Source of the DNA: Verrucomicrobiaceae bacterium
Lineage (GTDB): Bacteria; Verrucomicrobiota; Verrucomicrobiia; Verrucomicrobiales; Verrucomicrobiaceae
Length of the DNA: 64,000 nt
Reading direction: 5' to 3'
NCBI GenBank assembly: GCA_019694165.1
Contig: JAIBCL010000005.1
Coordinates: 186,001-250,000 of the forward strand
In this document: positions 28,727 through 35,806 of the stretch, piece by piece
How positions within the stretch are numbered: the stretch's first letter is position 1
How the letters are laid out: each line of letters begins with the position of its first letter
Program-made: the position numbers and the translations under genes
The notes under the pieces: model-generated
Database searches by the model: none
Told to the model about the DNA's origin: nothing
What the model saw: the letters and a program-made list of their open reading frames with translations, nothing else

Positions 28727-29755
28727 ATGAAACAGATGCTCCTCGCACTCCTCTCGCTCGCCACCTTCTCGTCCGCGGCACCGCTCGTCTTTGAAGGCAC
28801 CGATGGCCCTGGCAAGGGCAAGCACATCGTCTTCATGGCGGATGATCATGAATATCGCTCGGAGGAGTCCCTGCCGCAGTTGGCCCGTATTTTGGCCAAG
28901 CATCACGGCTTCAAATGCACCGTGCTCTTCGGTATTGATCCCGAGTCGGGCGAGATCGTGGGTGGCGACAAGTCGAACATGCCGGGTATCGAGGCGCTCG
29001 GCACCGCTGACCTCGCGGTGGTCTTCCTGCGCTTCCAAAACTTTCCGCCGGAGCAGATGAAGCATTTTGACGACTACTTGAAGCGAGGTGGTCCCGTGGT
29101 CGGCATGCGCACCGCGACACACGGCTTCAAGATGCCGAAGGACGCGCCGTTCGCGAAGTATTCGTATGACTACAAAGGCAGCGACTACGAACTGGGCTTC
29201 GGCCATCAGGTGCTGGGCCAGACGTGGGTCGGCCACTACGGCAAAAACCACCAGCAGAGCACACGCATTGCCATCGCGGACGGCATGAAACAGCACCCGA
29301 TCCTGCGTGGCGTTAAGGACATCTGGGTGCAGGCCGGCGGCTACGTCGGCAAGCCGACCAGCGGCGACATCCTGACCACGGCACAACCGCTCAACGGCAT
29401 GACGCCCGACTCACCCGCGGACACGACGAAGCCGCCGATGCCCAGCGAGTGGACGCGCACCTACAAGTCCGCGTCGGGCAAAGAAGGGCGCGTCTTTACC
29501 TCGCTCTACGGCACTTCCGAAGACATCACGAACGACGGTTACCGTCGGCTGCTGATGAACGGCATGTTCTGGGCTGTCGGTTTGGAAGACAAGATCACGC
29601 CCGATCTGAACATCGCCTTCGTCGGTGCAGCGAAGCCCAATTCTTTCGGCGGCGGGGCGTATGCACGCGGCATCAAGCCCGAGATGTATGCCGGTTTTGA
29701 AAGCCCGATTCCGGCGAACAACAACACGAAGAAGCCCGAGAAGGGAAAGAAGTAG
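28727..29755 (+). CDS. secreted ThuA-like domain protein
   Basis: 342 residues with a signal peptide (MKQMLLALLSLATFSSA). The mature part begins KHIVFMADDHEYRSEESLPQL (cited in part), followed by LGTADLAVVFLRFQNFP and GPVVGMRTATHGF, which is the glutamine-amidotransferase-like fold of ThuA proteins. ThuA is linked to trehalose use in rhizobia; the many PVC members have no proven role. ATG 28727 gives the signal peptide. 203 bases of unrecognised sequence separate it from the preceding oxidoreductase. Confidence 0.8.
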   Translation: MKQMLLALLSLATFSSAAPLVFEGTDGPGKGKHIVFMADDHEYRSEESLPQLARILAKHHGFKCTVLFGIDPESGEIVGGDKSNMPGIEALGTADLAVVFLRFQNFPPEQMKHFDDYLKRGGPVVGMRTATHGFKMPKDAPFAKYSYDYKGSDYELGFGHQVLGQTWVGHYGKNHQQSTRIAIADGMKQHPILRGVKDIWVQAGGYVGKPTSGDILTTAQPLNGMTPDSPADTTKPPMPSEWTRTYKSASGKEGRVFTSLYGTSEDITNDGYRRLLMNGMFWAVGLEDKITPDLNIAFVGAAKPNSFGGGAYARGIKPEMYAGFESPIPANNNTKKPEKGKK

Positions 29756-29971
29756 TCCCGGTTTGAATCGGCCTGGGCGTGATGCCCGTGAAACACACAA
29801 AGCGTTTTCCTTTTTCCGGACTTCCGTCGTTCCCGCGATCATTGCTGCTCCTGCATCGTGAATCGAATCGGTCGGAGATTTTCGTTCGCCCGCGGAAGGA
29901 AAGGTACGGGCATTTGCAAGAATTGATGGATAGCGACACCAAGGGGATCGCCGGCAGATGTTCCGCGCCGC
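29756..29971. other. non-coding gap downstream of the ThuA-like gene
   Basis: I see no gene in this stretch. The microORF at 29972-30067 on the minus strand follows directly, so the two together make a roughly 300-base region with at most marginal coding. Confidence 0.5.
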
Positions 29972-30067
29972 TCAGCGCTTGCACTTCCGCTCCTGTTGGC
30001 AGAAGACCCTCAGCAGTTGGTCCCAGGTGGGCGGATCGGAGAGGGTGACCTCGTTGCTTATCGTCAT
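29972..30067 (-). CDS. candidate 31-residue microprotein coupled to the SHD1-like gene
   Basis: 31 residues, starting MTISNEVTLSDPPTWDQLLR and ending QERKCKR. Its ATG overlaps the TGA of the 67-residue gene upstream in the ATGA arrangement typical of translational coupling. No homology is recognised. It is short and could be chance; it is listed because of the overlap. Confidence 0.3.
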   Translation of the reverse strand: MTISNEVTLSDPPTWDQLLRVFCQQERKCKR

Positions 30068-30267
30068 TTGGAGAACTGGTCGAGCCTGAACTTGCAGGTC
30101 CTGCCAGAGGTGGAGATGCTGATCTCCTCTCCCTCGAGCATCAGGAGATCCGCCTTGATGACAGTGCCGTGCGGGTTGACGGGCTTGACGGTTTCCACGC
30201 GAACGGCACCCGCAATCAGGGTGAGGCCGAGGGGCACCGTGGCCTTGAAGAATCTTGCCCGACTCAT
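30064..30267 (-). CDS. small secreted SHD1-like protein
   Basis: 67 residues. The N-terminus MSRARFFKATVPLGLTLIAGAV is a signal-like hydrophobic segment. The remainder, MLEGEEISISTSGRTCKFRL and a following DQFSK, resembles the short SHD1/SLA1-type beta module (strand-turn-strand with a final DQ), which is common in PVC secreted proteins. It lies 95 bases after the stop of the related protein at 30363-31067 on the same strand, and a longer overlapping frame (to 30505) in another register looks non-coding. Confidence 0.55.
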   Translation of the reverse strand: MSRARFFKATVPLGLTLIAGAVRVETVKPVNPHGTVIKADLLMLEGEEISISTSGRTCKFRLDQFSK

Positions 30268-30362
30268 GAGATCGAGGACTGAAAGCGACAAAACGCGGGC
30301 ACCTTGCCGAGGCGGGCGCAAGGAAGCTTTGCACCAATGCCACGCCGGATGCAGCGACCGGG

Positions 30363-31067
30363 TCAGTGACGAGCAGGAGCAGCGATGATGGCCGTGCCGA
30401 CGACGGGTGCCGTACGAACCGGTGCCGCCGAGAACGACGAACCCAATGCCGGAACTCCATTGGTGAAACGAGCGCCATGTGTCGCACCGCTGTAGGCCGG
30501 CCCATTTACGATTTGCCCTGCGCTGAATGGATGGCCGCCGCTCGCAGCCGGCGTGCGACGATCAAACCCCAGCGCGCGACGCGGATGATTGCCGAGCCAG
30601 CCATACCAGTCCAAAGCCCAGGGATAGGTGTAGCCGGTGAGCATGCCACCGCTGTCAGTGACCCCACCGCCAAGCATGGCGACGGCTGCGTAGCGCGCCT
30701 CGCACGCGCGGGCCTGCGCGGCCGCCGCCGCCGATGCGCTTGCCCGGGCCTTGGCCAGCTCCTTGTCGCGCTCAATGCACGCCAGCCGTTCCCGCTCACG
30801 CCTCGCCATGAGATCCTTCTCATACGCGTCGGCTTTCTTTGCGTCGTAGCCGAGCTGCCGGCGCAAGTCGGCAGGCAAATCGGAGAAGAGCACCTTCCCC
30901 GCACCACGCGAGTGGCGGAAGGTCACGCCATCCGGCTGGACCTGTGCGATGGTCACCGCCCGGTACGTGCGGCCGGAGAGGGTGGTGAACGAGTTCACAA
31001 CATCGCCCACATCAGCCAGACAGGCGGTCGCGACGGCTGAGAAGACAAGAACGAGTTTGGTTTTCAT
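30363..31067 (-). CDS. secreted protein with SHD1-like N-terminal module
   Basis: 234 residues. The signal peptide is MKTKLVLVFSAVATACLA. Residues about 25-70 (TLSGRTYRAVTIAQVQPDGV, then TFRHSRGAGKVLFSDLP) match the recurrent PVC module in which GxTYxxV...PDGxxxxHxxGxxxIxFxDLP precedes LGYD. A charged helix (DLMARRERERLACIERDKEL) and an Ala-rich stretch follow, and the C-terminus is Gly/Ala/Pro-rich and low in order. Function is unknown; probably extracytoplasmic. ATG 31067 is preferred over an upstream in-frame ATG because it creates the signal peptide. Confidence 0.65.
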   Translation of the reverse strand: MKTKLVLVFSAVATACLADVGDVVNSFTTLSGRTYRAVTIAQVQPDGVTFRHSRGAGKVLFSDLPADLRRQLGYDAKKADAYEKDLMARRERERLACIERDKELAKARASASAAAAAQARACEARYAAVAMLGGGVTDSGGMLTGYTYPWALDWYGWLGNHPRRALGFDRRTPAASGGHPFSAGQIVNGPAYSGATHGARFTNGVPALGSSFSAAPVRTAPVVGTAIIAAPARH

Positions 31068-31555
31068 TTTGAGTTGGGATTGGAATTCCATCCATGTTGG
31101 CGGCAAGTTCCGTTTTTAGTCCACAACTCCAATTGGCGATGATTTGACTCGTTTTACTCAGTATATCAATCGGCTGAAAACTATTTTGGTCGGCCTGAAA
31201 ATTAGCGGATTTCGCCCCAGCCCTATCGCCTGAACCCAAGCCTATGCGGTAACCGGTCTTCCAGCAGCCGGCTGAGATGAATCGTCGCACCAAAACAGTG
31301 TCTCCACCACCTCGCTCCCTTGTTGGATGCCGAGGTCGGATCGACCGCCGTCGGCGGCGACGAAACCATTGCTCGCTTCGTGCTTGTCCTCGCTGATTCG
31401 AAAGGTCTCAACGAGGGAATATTGAAAAAATCTGCCCTCCTCTGCTGCGTCGATTGGAATCAGCCTTTGGGGTATCTCAAACGGAGGAGACTGGAAACAG
31501 GGACGGCGTCCCCTTCGCGCATGGCGCGGCGAAGGGGAGCCGCGGTGCACTCTTC
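31068..31555. other. 488-base gap with a possible gene remnant
   Basis: No complete gene. On the minus strand, about 31242-31480 encodes a stretch with ordinary amino-acid composition (IDAAEEGRFFQYSLVETFRI, then SDLGIQQGSEVVETLFWCDD) that has no start codon of its own outside the neighbouring gene. It may be the remnant of a decayed gene. The part from about 31120 to 31210 is AT-richer and probably holds the promoter of the 31067 gene. Confidence 0.35.
31510..31537. terminator. hairpin downstream of the HAF-like gene
   Basis: ccccttcgc (31510-31518) and gcgaagggg (31529-31537) form a perfect 9-base-pair stem with a 10-base loop. On the minus strand it lies about 20 bases after the stop of the 31556-32641 gene, in terminator position, but no T-run follows. 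Confidence 0.45.
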
Positions 31556-32641
31556 TTAGAAGGTGGCGTCGCTGGGGCCAGCGATGAATGCGGTGAATGG
31601 CACGGTGTCCGAGTAGTACCATCCGACCATGAAGAGCTGGCCGTCCGCGCGGGTGCAAAGGCCATTGGTTGCGAGGCGGAGGGAGATCGTGCCGGTGGTG
31701 TCGCCCGGGAAATTGATTCTCACCCAGCCGGTGCTGCCAGGAGTATGCTTGTACAACATGTCGTGCGGGTAGGCACTGTCGATGTACTGCTGCACTCCGA
31801 GATAGATGTCACCTGTGTCCGCGATGGCGTAGTTGGTGACGTACTCGTACGGAGGCGGCAACGGCGGAAGCTGGGTCCAAGTATTGCCGATCTGGTAGCC
31901 TGGCACCGGCGGGCCACCGGACCCCAGATAGCCGACGACCGAGCCCTGGCTGTTGACCGCCACCGGCATGTAGAGATAGGTGTAATAGTTGCCGGGCGGC
32001 AAATTGATCGGATCCGCCAAGGGCGTGATCACTCCGCCGCTGAACAGAACATGGAGATAACCGCCGGGCGAGCGCCATGAACTCGACAGGGCAGGTCCAT
32101 GCTGGCTGATGTTTCTGAATTGGTTGTAGTAGGTGGCTGGGCTGTAGTCGTTCAGATCCCATGTTGTTCCGCCCTGAAAGACGAACGAATTCGAGTAGGC
32201 ATTGACCATGCCGCCCACGCTGCCATCCGACGAGATGCCTTGGAGCACGGTAAAGGTGCTCGATGGCACGTCGAAGGTCTGGATCACGCCTTTGTTGTAC
32301 ACCAGCCCGTGCGAGAGGAAGTTGGAGTCATAGTAGTTGCCAGCCACCACGCCGCTGTCGTTGATGGCGGCAGGGGACGCATACATGTATTCCGGCGGGA
32401 ACACCAAGTTCTTGACGATCGTGGTCACCGGGACCGTGCCGTTGGGATTGCCGTTGCCGTTGGTAAATCCGTTGTGGTTGCCATTGCCTTGGGTAAACCC
32501 GTTGTGATTTCCATTGTTCGTCAGTCCGTCGGGCTGAGCGGACGCGGGAAATGCCGTGAGGGTTGCAAAGGTTGCCAAAAGCCCCAGCACGAAGCGGCGG
32601 GCACTGGCTGGAGACCGGTTCTCTTTCTGGATTGGGATCAT
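31556..32641 (-). CDS. secreted HAF-repeat-like protein with Asn/Gly repeats
   Basis: 361 residues with an export signal (RRFVLGLLATFATLTAFPASA). Just after it come tandem NGNHNGFT repeats (NGNHNGFTQGNGNHNGFTNG). The rest shows repeated short units with a G-x-x-S-D/N-G-x-x-x-G pattern (AINDSGVVAGNYYD, GISSDGSVGGMVN, AVNSQGSVVGYLG, AIADTGDIYLG), like HAF-type or propeller-like repeats of extracellular proteins. No enzyme motif is seen. It is probably released or surface-bound. The ATG at 32641 begins MIPIQKENRSP before the signal region. Confidence 0.72.
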   Translation of the reverse strand: MIPIQKENRSPASARRFVLGLLATFATLTAFPASAQPDGLTNNGNHNGFTQGNGNHNGFTNGNGNPNGTVPVTTIVKNLVFPPEYMYASPAAINDSGVVAGNYYDSNFLSHGLVYNKGVIQTFDVPSSTFTVLQGISSDGSVGGMVNAYSNSFVFQGGTTWDLNDYSPATYYNQFRNISQHGPALSSSWRSPGGYLHVLFSGGVITPLADPINLPPGNYYTYLYMPVAVNSQGSVVGYLGSGGPPVPGYQIGNTWTQLPPLPPPYEYVTNYAIADTGDIYLGVQQYIDSAYPHDMLYKHTPGSTGWVRINFPGDTTGTISLRLATNGLCTRADGQLFMVGWYYSDTVPFTAFIAGPSDATF

Positions 32642-32891
32642 GGGATAGTTGGGATTGGAGTTAGCTTCAACGAATGTGATTTGAGAGCAGCAAACACGGT
32701 GGTCTGAAATTCTCGACCGGTGCTTCTATCAGGTTGGTCCAAACCAACAAGACAATTCGCCCTCGTATTCGAGCAGCCATAGTTACTGGCGATTAATCGC
32801 AAATAATGTGCCCGGCAACCAAACCATTATCGCTAGCGGCATCGTTCATGAGTGGATGCGGGAGTGTCCATCTCCCTCCCGCCAAGGCCGA

Positions 32892-34214
32892 TCACTGCAC
32901 CGGCAGTTCCAGCACCTTCCTCTCGGCACCGCGCAGTACGACGGCCTTCACCTTCTCACCGGGTGGGTGCTTCTCCAGCAGGTGATCGATGATCTGGCAC
33001 TCGCTCATCGACTTCGAGAGACCGTCGATCTCCACGACGATGTCGTCCTTCTGAAATCCTGCCTTCTTCGCGGCAGCGTGCATGCCGTACTGGCCGACGT
33101 TCGTCACATGCAGCGCGAGCGCACCGAGGGCGATGCCCGCCCGGCTGCGCACATCATCGGCGAGCGGCTCGATGCGCAGGCCGCCCAGTGCCATGCCGCG
33201 CATGGGCCAGATGCTTGCGCGCAGCGTCACGTCCGACTTCCGCCGCCAGCCCTCGGTGAGATTCAGCGTGATGGTCCGCGCCGCACCGTCGCGTTTCACT
33301 TGGAGCAACAGCCTTGCGGCCGGCGGCGCGCGATGCAGTGCCCAGCTCACGTCAGCGATGGAGACCAGCGGACCGCCATCGATCGACACGATCTCATCGC
33401 CTGCTTGAAGCCCCGCTTGCGCCGCGGCGGAGGACGGGGCCACCTCGCTCACTTTCGCGATCTCCTCGGAGGCGAGGGTGAGTCCGATGGTCTCGGGCTC
33501 GGGCCAAGGATGCAGCCATTGCTCGGGCATCGGCTGGCGTTTTTCGCGATACGAGGCCTGGATCGCCGCGCCGACCATGTGGCAGTGCACGCAGCTTCCC
33601 ACCACCTTGCCTTCCCAGTCCAGCTCCGGCTTGTAGCGCTCCGCGAGCGAGGGGATCGCGGTCGGCGTCTTGAAGGGCATCTCCACCCCCTGCTTTTTGC
33701 CGAGTGCCGCCTTATTCCCCGGGTAGCCTCGATGAATCGCCAGCGCGGCCTCGATGGCCTTCTTGTAGCCGGCAGTGGCCGTCTCCTGTGAGTTCTTTTG
33801 GTGCTTCCACGAGCCGTAGCGTCCGTAAACGGTGCCGTCGCCATTGAAGAACAGAGTGGTGAACGAGAGATCGTAGTCGAACTGGAAGAGTGCGAGGTCG
33901 ATGGCGTTGGCGTTGATCAGGCGCACGCAGACGAACTGATCCAGCAGCGCGGCCAGTTCCTTCTCCTCGGTGAGCACCTGGGTGTCGATCCCCATGCATG
34001 CCATGCACGGCACGCAGCGCAGCACCACGAGCAGCGGCCTGCCCGTGTCTTTCGCCTCCGCGAAGCCGCGCTGCCAGTCGTTGTAAATCCAGCGCTCGCT
34101 GTGCTCCAGCTTCGCGCGGTCGTTGCGGACGGCGCCTTCGCGGTCCTTGACGGTCTCGCTTTGGAGGAGTGACGCGGCAAAAGCGGCCGCAACTATCGCA
34201 AGGTTTCGTTTCAT
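32892..34214 (-). CDS. thioredoxin-like/CxxCH/PDZ secreted protein
   Basis: 440 residues. A signal segment (MKRNLAIVAAAFAASLLQS) precedes a thioredoxin-fold region with CVPCMAC (Cys67, Cys70, Cys73). A CVHCH motif follows at residues 208-212, the form of a c-type haem attachment site, and then two PDZ domains: about 240-320 (AAAQAGLQAGDEIVSIDGGPL) and 345-435 (AAKKAGFQKDDIVVEIDGLS). The combination of disulfide-type Cys, haem-type site and two PDZ domains suggests a periplasmic redox or assembly protein. No protease triad is seen, so it is not a DegP-type protease. ATG 34214 gives the signal; 34250 would add 12 residues. Confidence 0.75.
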   Translation of the reverse strand: MKRNLAIVAAAFAASLLQSETVKDREGAVRNDRAKLEHSERWIYNDWQRGFAEAKDTGRPLLVVLRCVPCMACMGIDTQVLTEEKELAALLDQFVCVRLINANAIDLALFQFDYDLSFTTLFFNGDGTVYGRYGSWKHQKNSQETATAGYKKAIEAALAIHRGYPGNKAALGKKQGVEMPFKTPTAIPSLAERYKPELDWEGKVVGSCVHCHMVGAAIQASYREKRQPMPEQWLHPWPEPETIGLTLASEEIAKVSEVAPSSAAAQAGLQAGDEIVSIDGGPLVSIADVSWALHRAPPAARLLLQVKRDGAARTITLNLTEGWRRKSDVTLRASIWPMRGMALGGLRIEPLADDVRSRAGIALGALALHVTNVGQYGMHAAAKKAGFQKDDIVVEIDGLSKSMSECQIIDHLLEKHPPGEKVKAVVLRGAERKVLELPVQ

Positions 34215-34384
34215 GCCGTCTGTTTTGCCAAATGGCGCGGCTCCTGGCAATTCTCGACTCGCATCTGTCTTGAAAAAACGCCGCTTTCAGAGCTTCGAAA
34301 AGCTCGACCGCTCGCCAGGCGGCATGAGTGAAGGATTCGATTGCCTGCCAGCTTCGGGTCGGTGAGGGCGTTCTCCGGGGCGGC

Positions 34385-35791
34385 ATGAATCAGAAAACAA
34401 TCGCTCTCACCCTCGCCGCAACGTTGCTCGGCTGCACGCTCAGAGCTGCTCAGCCGAACTTCATCGTCTTCATCGCTGACGATCACGGGCAGCTCGACTC
34501 GACACCCTACGGCTCGAAGGATGCGCGCACGCCGAACATCGCACGGCTCACGGGTGAAGGAATGAGCTTCACGCGCGCATTCGTCGCCTCGCCCTCGTGC
34601 GCCCCGAGCCGGGCCGCGATGCTCACCGGCCTCATGCCCGCCCGGAACGGCGCGGAGGCAAACCACTCCTTCAAGCGCCAGGGCATCGCCTCTCTGCCGG
34701 AGACGCTGCGCGGGCTCGGCTACGAGACCGCCGCCTTTGGCAAGGTCGCGCATGGCAAGCAAGACTCGGCGCGGCACGGCTTCGATCACCACGACACCAC
34801 GCAGGGAGCGGAAGTCGTGGAGCAGTTCCTCACGCGCCGAGATGCCGCAAAGCCGCTCTGCCTCTTTGTCGGCACCCACTGGCCGCATGTGCCGTGGCCG
34901 GAAAACAACGGCTACGATCCCGCCAAACTCACGCTGCCCGCGAAGTCCGTGGATACACCCGCCACGCGCGAGCAGTGGGCGCGCTACCTCAGCGCCGTGA
35001 CGCAGGCCGATGCCGACCTCGGCAAAGTACGCGAGCTGGTGCGCCGGCATCTCGAGCCGCTGAACACCGTCTTCATCTACACGGCGGACCACGGCGCGCA
35101 GTGGCCCTTCGGGAAATGGAACCTCTACGACACCGGCATACGCGTGCCCTTCATCGTCATGTGGCCCGGAGTCATCAAGCCCGGAACGCAGAACGATGCG
35201 ATGATCCAGTGGATCGACCTCCTGCCCACGCTGATCGACATCGCCGGCGGCACCGTGCCCGCAGGCATCGACGGCAGATCATTCGCCGGCATGCTTCGCG
35301 GCACGACGCCCGCACACCGCGCCGAGATTTTCACCACGCACAGCGGCGACGGAGACAAGAACGTCTATCCCATCCGCGCGCTGCGCACCGGCGAGTTCAA
35401 GTACATCCTCAACCTGCTGCCGGACAAGGCCCACACCACGCACATCGACCGCGGCGGCGGCAGCGGAGACGGGTGGCGCTACTTCGACGAGTGGGCGGCC
35501 CTTTCCAAAACCGACGCCCGCGCCGCCGCGCAAGTCCGGGCCTACCACCAGCGCCCCGCCGAGGAACTCTACGACCTGCGCACCGATCCTGACGAGATGC
35601 ACAACCTCGCCGCCGACTCCGCCCACGCTGGGCGGCTCGCCTCGATGCGCGCGCGCCTTGAAGCATGGATGAAGGAACAGGGGGATCGGCGCACCGTCTT
35701 CGATACGCCACACGAAATCGGCGGGCCGTATCCACCACGCACCACCGCCGAGGATGCGCCGAAGAAGAACGGGAAGAAGCCGAAGCTTTGA
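34385..35791 (+). CDS. sulfatase (formylglycine type)
   Basis: 468 residues with a signal peptide. The start PNFIVFIADDHGQLDS holds the metal-binding DD, and C72-APSR is the canonical C-x-P-S-R site that is modified to formylglycine. Later strings TADHGAQWPFGKW and LPTLIDIAGG fit the family. It should hydrolyse a sulfate ester, probably on a polysaccharide, in the periplasm or outside. FGE (the maturation enzyme) is not in this window. It is followed by the PVC haem protein after 15 bases, so the two are probably co-transcribed. Confidence 0.9.
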   Translation: MNQKTIALTLAATLLGCTLRAAQPNFIVFIADDHGQLDSTPYGSKDARTPNIARLTGEGMSFTRAFVASPSCAPSRAAMLTGLMPARNGAEANHSFKRQGIASLPETLRGLGYETAAFGKVAHGKQDSARHGFDHHDTTQGAEVVEQFLTRRDAAKPLCLFVGTHWPHVPWPENNGYDPAKLTLPAKSVDTPATREQWARYLSAVTQADADLGKVRELVRRHLEPLNTVFIYTADHGAQWPFGKWNLYDTGIRVPFIVMWPGVIKPGTQNDAMIQWIDLLPTLIDIAGGTVPAGIDGRSFAGMLRGTTPAHRAEIFTTHSGDGDKNVYPIRALRTGEFKYILNLLPDKAHTTHIDRGGGSGDGWRYFDEWAALSKTDARAAAQVRAYHQRPAEELYDLRTDPDEMHNLAADSAHAGRLASMRARLEAWMKEQGDRRTVFDTPHEIGGPYPPRTTAEDAPKKNGKKPKL

Positions 35792-35806
35792 GCGGTAGGT
35801 ACGCTC

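Noticed and set aside
32430..32525. Short tandem repeat considered as a CRISPR-like array
   Set aside because: The units are coding, in frame, about 24-30 bases and not separated by spacers; they encode NGNHNGFT-type peptide repeats.
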